From Collinsella sp. (lineage in GTDB: Bacteria; Actinomycetota; Coriobacteriia; Coriobacteriales; Coriobacteriaceae), in contig DXMJ01000012.1 of NCBI GenBank assembly GCA_019414265.1, forward strand, positions 1 through 56,807: 56,807 bases of DNA. Reading direction: 5' to 3'. Under the pieces are notes generated by a model. It had not been told where the DNA came from. It worked only from the letters and a program-made list of their open reading frames with translations, and searched no databases. Below, piece by piece: positions 34,330 to 42,324 of the stretch. A program made the position numbers and the translations under genes. Numbering within the stretch: position 1 is the stretch's first letter; every line of letters begins with the position of its first letter.

Positions 34330-35211
34330 ATGATCAAAATCACCGTCCCAGCAACGAGCGCCAACCTAGGCATCGGCTACGACACCCTCGGCATGGCCGT
34401 CAGCCTCTACTCGCACTTCACCTTCGAGCGCGCCGACAAGCTCACCATCACGGGCTGCCCCGAGGAGTTTCAAAACGAGAACAACCTAGTCTACGTGAGC
34501 TTTGTCGACGCACTGGCCGCATGGGGCGAGCCGGCCTTCCCCGTCGCCATCGACATTCAGACTGACGTTCCCGTCGCCCGCGGCCTGGGCTCCAGCTCAA
34601 CCTGCGTCGTCGCCGGCATTATGGCCGCCGCCGCGCTGACAGGCCACACCGTCGACCGCGCCGAGCTCGTCCGCATTGCCACCGAGGTCGAGGGCCATCC
34701 CGATAACGTCGCCCCCGCCATCCTGGGCGGCGCCGTCTGCTCCTTTACGCCGACCGATTCGCTCCCCCAGTGCCTGCGCTACGAGGTGAGCGATCGCTTG
34801 CGTTTTATTACCGTGATTCCGCCCTACGAGGTACATACGAGCGAGGCGCGCAAGGTTGTGCCGCAGGAGATTCCACTCTCCACCGCCGTATGGCAAATGG
34901 GCCGCATCGCCGGCATGACGCGCGGCCTGGAGACCGGCGACCTGGATCTGATTGCCGCCGCCAACGACGACCGCATCCAAGAGCCGTATCGCCGTCGCCT
35001 CATCCCCGACTACAACGCCGTGCGCGACACCTGCCTTAACGGCGGCGCTAAGACCATCTGGATCAGTGGTTCGGGCTCGACCCTCATGGCCGTGACTGAC
35101 GACACCATCGTGGCAAAGTTCCTACAGGTCAAACTGCGTGAACAGTTCCCCAAGTGTGACACGCACATTCTGACGTGCGACACCGAGGGCGCTCAAATCG
35201 AGTACCTGTAG
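34330..35211 (+). CDS. thrB: Homoserine kinase
   Basis: GHMP-family kinase that phosphorylates homoserine for threonine synthase. The 293-residue protein starts VPATSANLGIGYDTLGMAVS and has the ATP loop PVARGLGSSSTCVVAG (81-96) and the C-terminal GGAKTIWISGSGSTLMAV. AGGAGG is at an ideal distance from ATG. It is tandem with thrC, though a terminator and hairpin H1-D separate them. Hairpin H1-B follows its stop by 23 nt. Homoserine dehydrogenase must be encoded elsewhere. Confidence 0.95.
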   Translation: MIKITVPATSANLGIGYDTLGMAVSLYSHFTFERADKLTITGCPEEFQNENNLVYVSFVDALAAWGEPAFPVAIDIQTDVPVARGLGSSSTCVVAGIMAAAALTGHTVDRAELVRIATEVEGHPDNVAPAILGGAVCSFTPTDSLPQCLRYEVSDRLRFITVIPPYEVHTSEARKVVPQEIPLSTAVWQMGRIAGMTRGLETGDLDLIAAANDDRIQEPYRRRLIPDYNAVRDTCLNGGAKTIWISGSGSTLMAVTDDTIVAKFLQVKLREQFPKCDTHILTCDTEGAQIEYL

Positions 35212-35234
35212 CGCCCTGCCTCATTGCTCTCACC

Positions 35235-35351
35235 GGTCCCCTTGGGGCTTCCCCTGAAAACGTCCTCGATCATGAATTGCCCCGTCGTGCGCTTCGCGCG
35301 ACGGGGCAATTCGATCTGCGGATTGTTTTCAGGGGAAGCCCCAAGGGGACC
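35235..35351 (+). other. Long hairpin element, family H1 (copy B), after thrB
   Basis: A perfect 27-bp outer stem (35235-35261 with 35325-35351) and a 14-bp inner stem (35274-35287 with 35299-35312) with a GCGC-TTC-GCGC tip. In the thrB direction the loops read GTCCTC, GATC, AT and GATC, TGCGGATT. Stem sequences are unrelated to copies A and C. No U-run follows. Confidence 0.85.
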
Positions 35352-35414
35352 TTCGCAGCCTCGACAGGATAATCGCATTCGCTGATTTAATTATCGCCCG
35401 ATTCGCGGCGCAAT

Positions 35415-35678
35415 CTATTTATCTCCGCTGCTCAGAACCGCCTCAAGTCTTTGCACGAGAACTCCGACGGTAATTCCAAGTGCCTCTGCATAGGCGAACT
35501 GCTCATAAACCCTAAGACTGCGTTCCCCGGTTTCGACTTTCGAGATGAACGACTGAGGTACCCTCAGTTTCTTTGCGAGTTCAACCTGAGTGATACCTTG
35601 TTCCCGACGAATCTGGGAGAGGCACTTTCCGCATGTCCTATTAGCATCAACGTTCATACCGTTTACGCTATATTCCAT
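35415..35678 (-). CDS. Small XRE-family HTH regulator
   Basis: An 87-residue DNA-binding protein, almost entirely one HTH_XRE domain: QIRREQGITQVELAKKLRVPQSFISKVETGERSLRVYE. The ATG at 35678 is preferred; TTG at 35693 would add five residues. Divergent from the membrane protein gene at 35781 and preceded by a palindrome that is a likely autoregulatory operator. AT content is higher than in flanking metabolic genes, suggesting transferred DNA. Confidence 0.82.
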   Translation of the reverse strand: MEYSVNGMNVDANRTCGKCLSQIRREQGITQVELAKKLRVPQSFISKVETGERSLRVYEQFAYAEALGITVGVLVQRLEAVLSSGDK

Positions 35679-35681
35679 TTT

Positions 35682-35709
35682 GATATATCCCAAACTAGGA
35701 TATATTCAT
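35682..35709. promoter_or_regulatory. Palindrome between divergent genes (putative operator)
   Basis: GATATATCC and GGATATATTC form an inverted repeat with a 7-nt centre just upstream of the small HTH gene. Position suggests binding by that HTH protein and control of both divergent genes (inference). Confidence 0.55.
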
Positions 35710-35780
35710 GTGAGTATCTGTTTCACTTATCGCAATTGTTCGCATCGCACATTTGAAACGAGAGAGGGGACTCGATAAGC

Positions 35781-36794
35781 ATGGATGACGAGATGAAAGA
35801 GCCCAATAGTGAGCAAACGCCCAGTGCATCTGATGAACAGAAGCCGAATATCGAAGGGAAGCAGGTTTCTGATGGTGCTGACGACACCACCTCCCCTGAC
35901 GATCGATCATCAAATGAAGACGGTGCCACATGCAATAAGGAAGAGGACGATTTACTTCTAACGAGTGCCATTAACAAACTTGGTGGTAATAAACGAGCGG
36001 CTATCGCAACTGCTGCGATAGTTGCCGTCATCTTCTGCTTACCCATGCTGTTTCCTCAAATGTTTTGCACCCACAAACTTTGGACCAATGCAAACTGTAC
36101 AAGCCCTCGCACCTGTAAAAGTTGCGGCAAAACCGAGGGGAAACCGCTCGGACATGAATGGGAAGAAGCAACATGCACGGTTCCGAAGACCTGTCAACGC
36201 TGCGGCAAAACCGAAGGGAAACCCCTTGGGCATCAACCAGGTTCTTGGACTACCGAAGTCGATTACGTTGACGCCACCTCGAAGGAAATTCGAGAATGCG
36301 GGAGATGCGGAGAGGTCGTTGACACCCGCAACGAAAAGGAAATTACTTCCTTTCTTGGCGACGGATCGTTTTCAATTTCACCTGAAGGCTTTATTGAACG
36401 ACTTAACGAGGAATTCTCCGATATTCCCAATTGCAGCAGTATGAAGGCGAGTTACGAGTTAGACGATAGCGGCACGGGACTCGAGCTTCAGATAAAAAAT
36501 GGCTCTACGCTTGCCGGTATTGGAGGTTTTTTCTCGGACTCGAGCAGTCAACTACTATTCAGCTATCTTGGATCAGAAAACTGCTTCAAAAACATAGTCA
36601 TGTACTTCGAAAATTCAGATTATGCCGCGGCGACAGCATTAGCAACCATACAAGCAATTGATCCAACACTCTCATTTTCCGACGCTAAGGAGATTGGCGC
36701 TGCCTGCGTAGGTACGCCAACTGTCAAAAATGGAATTACGTACGCAATCTTAGCTTCAAATGGAGAATACTGGCTGAGCACCCGAATTGAATAA
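35781..36794 (+). CDS. Single-pass membrane protein with tandem Cys/His repeats, unknown function
   Basis: A 337-residue protein: an acidic, Ser-rich cytoplasmic N-terminus (1-70), one TM helix (about 72-92; AAIATAAIVAVIFCLPMLF), then two tandem outside repeats of the form C-T-x-P-x-T-C-x-x-C-G-K-T-E-G-K-P-L-G-H, and a C-terminal globular domain (about 180-337) I do not recognise. The Cys/His spacing suggests small metal-bound or disulfide knuckles, as in repeats seen in surface proteins of gut Firmicutes and Coriobacteria. RBS GAGAGGGGA. Codon use is more AT-rich than in neighbours. Divergent from a small HTH gene. Confidence 0.75.
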   Translation: MDDEMKEPNSEQTPSASDEQKPNIEGKQVSDGADDTTSPDDRSSNEDGATCNKEEDDLLLTSAINKLGGNKRAAIATAAIVAVIFCLPMLFPQMFCTHKLWTNANCTSPRTCKSCGKTEGKPLGHEWEEATCTVPKTCQRCGKTEGKPLGHQPGSWTTEVDYVDATSKEIRECGRCGEVVDTRNEKEITSFLGDGSFSISPEGFIERLNEEFSDIPNCSSMKASYELDDSGTGLELQIKNGSTLAGIGGFFSDSSSQLLFSYLGSENCFKNIVMYFENSDYAAATALATIQAIDPTLSFSDAKEIGAACVGTPTVKNGITYAILASNGEYWLSTRIE

Positions 36795-36869
36795 TTTACT
36801 TTAATTGCTAAATGCAGACGCCTCTTACTCGCGGCATATTAAAGTTCAACCCCTGTTAGCATCGTCAAT

Positions 36870-36913
36870 CGAAATATGCCCCGCCGAGCACTTTAGCTTG
36901 GCGGGGCATTTCG
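36870..36913. other. Hairpin in the gap between the membrane protein and HTH genes
   Basis: CGAAATATGCCCCGCC pairs with GGCGGGGCATTTCG (two-base bulge) around GAGCACTTTAGCTT. It separates convergent genes and may end transcription from either side, though no U-run is present. Confidence 0.55.
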
Positions 36914-37026
36914 ATACGTAGGCGGATTTTGATACCTAGAAGGCCCACATGCCCCCACTAGGCAGCCGGCTTCGCTGCTCAAATTGCTCGAACTGCAACT
37001 TGAGCAATCAGCGGCCAGCATCTCTT

Positions 37027-37725
37027 TTAGGCTGCGCTAGTTTCTTTGTATTCAAAGACTGGCTCTAAGATGTCTTCGATGCTGCAGTGCAGGACTTTCG
37101 CCATATCCCTTACGGTTGTTACCGATGCTTCGTTGATGTTTCTCTGGCGCTGTTCGTACATTTGGATTGAGCGGAGTGATACGCCCGATTCGTATGCCAG
37201 GTCTTGTTGGGTTTTCTTGAGCCTCTTTCTTGCTTGCGCCAGTTTAGTTTGACGAGGTGTTTTCTTCGCCATATCGCAAATAAGACGCGCCACACGTTCC
37301 TCTGAGGCTTCATGCCAGGGATAGTACAGACCGCGCAGCGCATCAAATGGAACGACATGCAGCAGATCTTCGAAAGACTCCCCTAAACGCCACTGCAGGT
37401 ATGCCAGCATCCAGCCCGCCCAATATTCCGGCGTCTTCTCAAATCGATAGGTGCAGTCCGGTATAGGCCTGTTTTGATAGCCCGATCTTTCAGCGATAAG
37501 CGCGAACAGCTCAACGCCCGATTTTCCCGATACGACCCATGCGTTGCCGCGTTCGAACTCGCGAGCTACGCCGCTGAGGCAAAAGAGTTCAGCAACTTCC
37601 GATCCCTCTGCTCCATAATCATTAACGGCATAGTCAAAGCAGTCGCCTAGGTTGTTCATTGCGTCCTCGAGGTAATAGACGGGATATGTCCTACTCGGCC
37701 CACAATCCGTTAACTCTTGGATCAT
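37027..37725 (-). CDS. HTH-domain protein, probable antitoxin of the DUF3990 pair
   Basis: A 232-residue protein with an uncharacterised N-terminal part (1-150; GNAWVVSGKSGVELFALIAE, PDCTYRFEKTPEYWAGWMLA) and a C-terminal HTH_XRE domain (about 158-225; KKTQQDLAYESGVSLRSIQM). Its start lies inside the preceding DUF3990 gene (35-bp overlap), indicating tight coupling. By analogy with Xre-type antitoxins it should neutralise the DUF3990 protein and bind the double dyad upstream of the operon. The DUF-like N-terminal part could be the neutralising domain. Role inferred from arrangement. Confidence 0.75.
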   Translation of the reverse strand: MIQELTDCGPSRTYPVYYLEDAMNNLGDCFDYAVNDYGAEGSEVAELFCLSGVAREFERGNAWVVSGKSGVELFALIAERSGYQNRPIPDCTYRFEKTPEYWAGWMLAYLQWRLGESFEDLLHVVPFDALRGLYYPWHEASEERVARLICDMAKKTPRQTKLAQARKRLKKTQQDLAYESGVSLRSIQMYEQRQRNINEASVTTVRDMAKVLHCSIEDILEPVFEYKETSAA

Positions 37726-38374
37726 TTAAATCGACCCTCCCTGCCATCAAATCCCTAATGTCGACACCCTCGGTGTCAAATCCGTTTATCGTATCCAGAT
37801 ACTTACGTCGAGCATTCTGTTCTCGCTCAAATCGTTTGGGATAAAACTCAGCTCCCGAGGCCTGCTTCCAATCGCGGAACCTGATCGCCGAGAACGCGCG
37901 CTCACTCATAAGAGCGTATTGGATGCCCAAATCGCCCAAACGCATAATGAGTTGCAGTTGCCTGAGCGAGATCATGCCGTTAACGAACTGTCTTGCAAAC
38001 GAAAAGTAGGAATCGTCGGCGCGATAGCCTCGAATAACGTCATAGGGAGAAATATCAATCAGGCAGTTATCCAGCAGATAACGAAGCCCCTCGCGTGCTA
38101 CTGGCGTCGAGACATTAAACTCCCGGTTGTCGGCCAAAATCGCAAGCCAATTAAGAATTGAAAACTCCCCGGACTCCAAATCCAAGACCGCGAGACCATC
38201 CATATCGAGCTCATATCGATTCGCGATACCATCGGACTCGGTCCGGCATGCCCATTCCATCGCCATTTCCTCATGTGGCGTGCAATAAAACCCACGTCCA
38301 TAGTCGTTGAACTGCTTACATCTATCCAGCGACGGATGCTCGACAACAACCTCCGACCCGTGCCAAAGCTCCAT
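37691..38374 (-). CDS. DUF3990 family protein, putative ADP-ribosyltransferase-like toxin
   Basis: A 227-residue protein opening with MELWHGSEVVVEHPSLDRC and NDYGRGFYCT (23-32), the pattern of DUF3990 (PF13151), a family with similarity to ADP-ribosyltransferase folds (His in LWHGS, Tyr in GFY). GYRADDSYFSFARQF follows (116-130). It is the first gene of a two-gene unit, with AGGAGG before ATG, and overlaps the HTH gene. The arrangement resembles toxin-antitoxin loci, with the toxin first as in some RES/Xre-like systems. Catalytic activity and target are not shown. Confidence 0.78.
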   Translation of the reverse strand: MELWHGSEVVVEHPSLDRCKQFNDYGRGFYCTPHEEMAMEWACRTESDGIANRYELDMDGLAVLDLESGEFSILNWLAILADNREFNVSTPVAREGLRYLLDNCLIDISPYDVIRGYRADDSYFSFARQFVNGMISLRQLQLIMRLGDLGIQYALMSERAFSAIRFRDWKQASGAEFYPKRFEREQNARRKYLDTINGFDTEGVDIRDLMAGRVDLNDPRVNGLWAE

Positions 38375-38390
38375 ATCGACCTCCTAAAAA

Positions 38391-38437
38391 ATATCACCCC
38401 AGTGATAGTTTACCAATAACTATCACTGGGGTGATAT
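38391..38437 (-). promoter_or_regulatory. Double-dyad operator/promoter of the DUF3990-HTH operon
   Basis: TATCACCCCAGTGATA (38392-38407) and TATCACTGGGGTGATA (38421-38436) are each dyads and together form a 20-bp perfect inverted repeat around TACCAAT. On the minus strand TTGGTA and TATTTT spaced 17 bp could be -35 and -10, overlapped by the dyads. It ends 17 bp from the first start codon. Confidence 0.75.
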
Positions 38438-38468
38438 AGATGAGAGCTTTTGAGGGGATGCTGCCCGA

Positions 38469-39059
38469 TTAGAGGCAGGCCTCGGCGATGCGGCGCTTGA
38501 GCTCGTCGATGCCGGTGCCGGTCTGGGAGCTTGTGATGATCACGTTCTCGGCCGGGACGTTGAGTTGCTTTTTGATGGCAGCTGCCTGGCGGGCCTGCTG
38601 GGTGCGGCTGAGCTTGTCGGCCTTGGTGAGGCAGACGATAAAGTTGAACTCGTTGCCCTGCAGGTAGTCGATCATGTCATGGTCGAGCTTACTGGGGTCA
38701 TGGCGAATGTCCACTAGCGACACAACCAAGTTAAAGCTGCGCTCGGAGTCGAAGAAGTCGCCGATGAGCTCGGCCCAGCGGTCGCGCTCGGCCTTGGAAC
38801 GACGGGCGAAACCGTAGCCCGGCAGGTCCACAAAATGCACGTCGTCGGCCTCGAAGAAATTGATGTTGCTCGTCTTGCCCGGCGTGCTCGAAACCTTCAC
38901 CAGGTTCTTGCGGCCAAAGAGCTTGTTCATGATGGACGACTTGCCCACATTTGAGCGGCCAACGAAGCTCACCTCGGGACAGGTGGACTCGGGGATCTGC
39001 GAAACCTTGCCGTAGCTGGCGACGAACTTGGCAAGCTGGTAGTTAATGGAATCGGCCAT
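38469..39059 (-). CDS. engB: Ribosome biogenesis GTP-binding protein EngB/YsxC
   Basis: An essential small GTPase for large-subunit assembly, 196 residues. G1 is GRSNVGKSS (34-42), G2 is in STPGKTSNINFF, G3 DLPGYGFARR, G4 TKADK and G5 SSQTG; all motifs are intact. The start at 39059 follows AAGGAGTGTCC; the longer frame overlapping mtnN is not used. It lies 37 bp downstream of mtnN on the same strand, so they may be cotranscribed. Confidence 0.95.
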   Translation of the reverse strand: MADSINYQLAKFVASYGKVSQIPESTCPEVSFVGRSNVGKSSIMNKLFGRKNLVKVSSTPGKTSNINFFEADDVHFVDLPGYGFARRSKAERDRWAELIGDFFDSERSFNLVVSLVDIRHDPSKLDHDMIDYLQGNEFNFIVCLTKADKLSRTQQARQAAAIKKQLNVPAENVIITSSQTGTGIDELKRRIAEACL

Positions 39060-39096
39060 GGACACTCCTTGGTCGTAGGATCTTGCAAAAAACGCG

Positions 39097-39837
39097 CTAT
39101 TGCGCAGCGGCAATGCGTCGAACGATATCGAGCGTGATATCGCTTGCGGCACGCGCATACTCGAACAAATCGAACTCGCGGTCGCAAATCGCATCATACG
39201 CCTCGTCACAATTATCGCTGATAGCACGCAGCACCAGGCAATCGACACCATTTTTGGTTGCGACATGGGCAATTGCCGCGCCCTCCATGCCGACACAATC
39301 GGCATGCGTCGCCTCGATGGCATCATTGCGCATAGCGGCGCCCGTCACAAAGCGGTTACCCGTGGCAATCGTGCCGACCAGGAACTGCTTTGCACCCTCG
39401 TTCGAAGCGGTCTCATTTGTCGAAGCATCAACAAACCCACGCTCAGCAAGCACATCGGCGGCAATATCGACCAGCGCAGGCGTCGAGACAAACTCCTCGA
39501 GCCCCGGTGCAGACTCGGCGATAAGCGTGGTATCGGTATCTAGATAGCGCAGGCATTTGCCAATGACGACATCGTCGATATGGAGCTTGGGATTCAGGCC
39601 ACCTGCGATACCAGAAAACACAACTGCCTGTGGAGCATACTTGCTAATGAGGTGCTGTGTTGCGGCGGCAGCGTTTACCGTGCCCATACCCGCCGTCGTG
39701 GCGACAATCGACAGGCCGTCGAGCCCGCCGGTCACAACGTTCAAGCCCGCCTCCTGTACCATGCAAACGTTGCTCAACTCTTCCTTAATCTGCATGATCT
39801 CTTTTTCGAGCGCACCGATAATCGCGATGGTAGCCAT
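39097..39837 (-). CDS. mtnN: 5'-methylthioadenosine/S-adenosylhomocysteine nucleosidase
   Basis: Cleaves adenine from MTA and SAH in methionine salvage and the AI-2 route. The 246-residue protein begins ATIAIIGALEKEI (Glu for catalysis), has GIAGGLNP and VGMEGAAIAHV (substrate Met-Glu) and LRAISDNCD (catalytic Asp). A short insertion (TNETASNEGAKQF) lies before the FLVGTIATGNRF segment. ATG at 39837 is preferred to TTG at 39849. The gene pairs with engB. Confidence 0.92.
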   Translation of the reverse strand: MATIAIIGALEKEIMQIKEELSNVCMVQEAGLNVVTGGLDGLSIVATTAGMGTVNAAAATQHLISKYAPQAVVFSGIAGGLNPKLHIDDVVIGKCLRYLDTDTTLIAESAPGLEEFVSTPALVDIAADVLAERGFVDASTNETASNEGAKQFLVGTIATGNRFVTGAAMRNDAIEATHADCVGMEGAAIAHVATKNGVDCLVLRAISDNCDEAYDAICDREFDLFEYARAASDITLDIVRRIAAAQ

Positions 39838-39915
39838 GCCATTCCCCAAACCTATACGAAATTCTCAACCACGGTATGGTACCAGCATTTTGTTTGACCT
39901 CGTCAAACGAACACG

Positions 39916-40137
39916 TTAGGCCAGCGCAGCTCGGGTATCAAAGAATGTCTTAGCAATCGCAGCCACCAGCTCGCTCGAGCGATCGCTCCATGGCATCGAT
40001 GTCATGATACTCATAATGTAGGTGTCGCCATCGACATCGATGAGGCACGCATCGCATGTCGAATAGCAACCATCCTCGCTAATCCAGCCTGCCTTGTTGC
40101 GTACCAAGGCTTGGTCGTCCGCAATGCCATCGCGCAC
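39916..40137 (-). pseudogene. C-terminal remnant of a beta-lactamase-like serine hydrolase
   Basis: About 73 residues remain: LVRNKAGWISEDGCYSTCDA corresponds to the KTG-containing strand (here NKAGW), followed by VDGDTYIMSIMTSMPWSD and a C-terminal helix typical of class-A-type beta-lactamase-like hydrolases. The N-terminal two thirds with the SxxK nucleophile are absent: upstream lies hairpin 40134-40164 and then pflA. The fragment is unlikely to be functional. Confidence 0.72.
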
Positions 40138-40164
40138 TCATTTATGTCTGTCCCCAATGAGTGC
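40134..40164. repeat. Hairpin with CTGTCCCC loop at the broken end of the hydrolase remnant
   Basis: GCACTCATT pairs with AATGAGTGC around TATGTCTGTCCCC. It lies exactly at the point where the serine-hydrolase frame is truncated, consistent with an insertion or deletion mediated by the repeat. Confidence 0.8.
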
Positions 40165-40187
40165 CCTTGGGGAGCGAAAATGGCTCG

Positions 40188-41006
40188 CTAGCCGATGGCG
40201 TTTTTGAGTTCCGCACGGCGCTTTTTCATGCCGGCCATGACGGCGTTGCGCAGCTCGGGCATGCGCGCGGTATCCATCTGGGGCACGCCCTCGAGCTTAT
40301 AGGGAATACCCAGCTGCTCGTACTTGACGACACCCATCGTGTGATACGGCAGCATTTCCAGGCCCACCACGTTGTGCCATGGAGCGATCAGGCGACCGAG
40401 CTTCTCGCATTCCTCCGCCGTATCGGTGATACCCGGCACCACCACGTGGCGAATAACAACCTTAATCTTGCGACGGGCAAGCTCATCGCCAAACGCCAGG
40501 ATGCGCGCAGGATCGCAACCGGTCAGCTTTTTATGCTCAACGGGATCGGCATGCTTGATGTCGAGCAGCACCATGTCGGTCTCGTTGAGAACAGTATCGA
40601 ACTTCTCGGGATGGTTGGGGTCAAACGCATAGCCGCAGCTGTCGAGGCAGGTATGCACGCGGCCATCGGGGTTGTTGTGCATTGCACGGAACAGGTCGGC
40701 TAAAAACGCGGGCTGCAAGAGCGGCTCGCCGCCGGACACCGTAATACCGCCGCTGCGGTAAAACTCATGGTTGCTCTGGAACTCGTCCATCAGGTGCTCG
40801 ACGGTCACCATGGTGCCGCCGCTAACCGACCAGGTATCGGGGTTGTGGCAATACGCACAGCGCATGGGGCAGCCCTGAACAAACACCACAAAGCGGATGC
40901 CGGGTCCATCGACCGTTCCCATCGTCTCAATCGAATGTACGCGGCCCAGGGCAAACGCAGAGTCCTCGGGACGAGCGTCCACACCCTCGAGCGTCATCTC
41001 AGCCAT
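40188..41006 (-). CDS. pflA: Pyruvate formate-lyase activating enzyme
   Basis: Radical SAM enzyme that installs the glycyl radical on pyruvate formate-lyase. The 272-residue protein has CPMRCAYC (Cys46, 50, 53), SGGEPLLQ for SAM binding and the RVHSIETMGTVDGPGIRFV opening of PFL activases. Start at 41006 (MAEMTLEG) follows AAGGTAGCGGGA; 7 residues upstream (41027) are possible. It is separated from its target genes (48254-50642) by about 7 kb, unusual as pflA is commonly next to pflB. Confidence 0.93.
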   Translation of the reverse strand: MAEMTLEGVDARPEDSAFALGRVHSIETMGTVDGPGIRFVVFVQGCPMRCAYCHNPDTWSVSGGTMVTVEHLMDEFQSNHEFYRSGGITVSGGEPLLQPAFLADLFRAMHNNPDGRVHTCLDSCGYAFDPNHPEKFDTVLNETDMVLLDIKHADPVEHKKLTGCDPARILAFGDELARRKIKVVIRHVVVPGITDTAEECEKLGRLIAPWHNVVGLEMLPYHTMGVVKYEQLGIPYKLEGVPQMDTARMPELRNAVMAGMKKRRAELKNAIG

Positions 41007-41127
41007 TCCCGCTACCTTGCCTCTCATTGGTTTTAGCTACATAAATGCCAGAATCATTCTAGCCCATACGCATGATGGCGAAACGGTTTAGCGGTCAATT
41101 GGGTTGTCCTATTTGGTCCTACGCAAG

Positions 41128-41162
41128 AGCGGCGGGAAGGTTATCGCACCCCGCCCGCCGCT
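41128..41162 (-). terminator. Hairpin downstream of the DegV gene (minus strand)
   Basis: AGCGGCGGG pairs with CCCGCCGCT around a 17-nt loop, 31 bp after the DegV stop; the minus strand continues CTTGCGTAGG, so the U-run is absent. Confidence 0.6.
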
Positions 41163-41192
41163 GAGGCAATAGAAATCGATAGACGCCAGAGC

Positions 41193-42047
41193 TTACGCCT
41201 TAAGCGTGAGCACCGCACCGAAGGCGGTCGGGCCGCAATGGCTCGAGATGACACCGCCGACCTGAGTCCAGGTAACGTCCTTAAAGCCCAGGTCGTGCGC
41301 ATAGACTTCCATGTCGTCGCGCAGCTCCTGGGAAAGGCCCACCGAATACGCCAGGCCAATATGCGAGTAGTCAATCTCGCCCTTCGCAACCATGTGGTCA
41401 ATAAAGGCGCGGGCGCACTTGAGCATAGAGCCGCGGAACTTCTTGGTTGCCACGAACTTGCCGCCCGTTACCTCAATGCAGGGCTTAATCTTGAGCAGAT
41501 GGGCACCGAGGAATGCCACGTTGGATAGACGACCGCCCGCCTTAAGGAAGGCTAGGTCGGTAGGAACAAAGCCCAGCAGCACACGGTCCATGACGGAATT
41601 CGTAAATGCAAAGATTTCGTCGACGGTGGCATCGGGGTGAGCCTCGATGTATTTGGCGGTCTCGACGGCAACAAGCGACTGGCCCACCGAGACAAAACGC
41701 GTGTCCATGGAGTAGACGTAGTCGCGACCCTTGGCGGCAATCTTAGAAGACTGGTGTGAGCAGGTCGTGGCCTCGGAATACGCAAGGTGCAGAATAGTCG
41801 CATCGGGCTGCTCGGCATGGATGCGATCGTACACGTGCGCAAAATCTGCCGGCGCGCAGCCGCTGGTCTTGGGCATCACGCCAAACTCGTTGCAGCGCGA
41901 ATAAATCTCGAGCGGATCGATCGAGCCGTCCTCGACGGTCTCGTCACCAATCGTGACATGCATAGGTACGCGCACGATACCGTAGCGTTCGCAGAGCTCC
42001 GGCGTCACATCCGAACCAGACTCAACCACGATTACGTACTTGCCCAT
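41193..42047 (-). CDS. DegV family fatty-acid-binding protein
   Basis: A 284-residue two-domain protein of the DegV/FakB type, which binds a fatty acid for phosphorylation by a FakA kinase. Seen motifs: IVVESGSDVTPELCERYGI, PKTSGCAPADF (Thr-Ser for the carboxylate), YSEATTCSHQSSKIA and KAGGRLSNVAFLGAHLLKIKPC near the middle. No FakA gene is adjacent. ATG at 42047 is used; an ATG two codons upstream is equally possible. In the 277-bp gap upstream I see GC-rich short hairpins but no defined element. Confidence 0.88.
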   Translation of the reverse strand: MGKYVIVVESGSDVTPELCERYGIVRVPMHVTIGDETVEDGSIDPLEIYSRCNEFGVMPKTSGCAPADFAHVYDRIHAEQPDATILHLAYSEATTCSHQSSKIAAKGRDYVYSMDTRFVSVGQSLVAVETAKYIEAHPDATVDEIFAFTNSVMDRVLLGFVPTDLAFLKAGGRLSNVAFLGAHLLKIKPCIEVTGGKFVATKKFRGSMLKCARAFIDHMVAKGEIDYSHIGLAYSVGLSQELRDDMEVYAHDLGFKDVTWTQVGGVISSHCGPTAFGAVLTLKA

Positions 42048-42324
42048 TATCATCACGACCCATCTCAACATTGGCTTTTCAACACATGGCACGCGCCGCC
42101 GCACTGTTGCACAACGGCGGCAGAGCGCCAAAGAGACGCCGCCCCTTGCACACAACAAAGGACAGCGTCTCCCTGGAAAAACTCCGTGCTAATCTGAGAT
42201 TCTACACGGTTTATTACTAAGTGTTACTTACTCCGCAAACGGTCGCTATACGCGATAAACGGTAGTTCGCTGCGGCAACTGCGACACATTCCGCCCAGCA
42301 AGTCCAATCGTGCTCCACACACGG

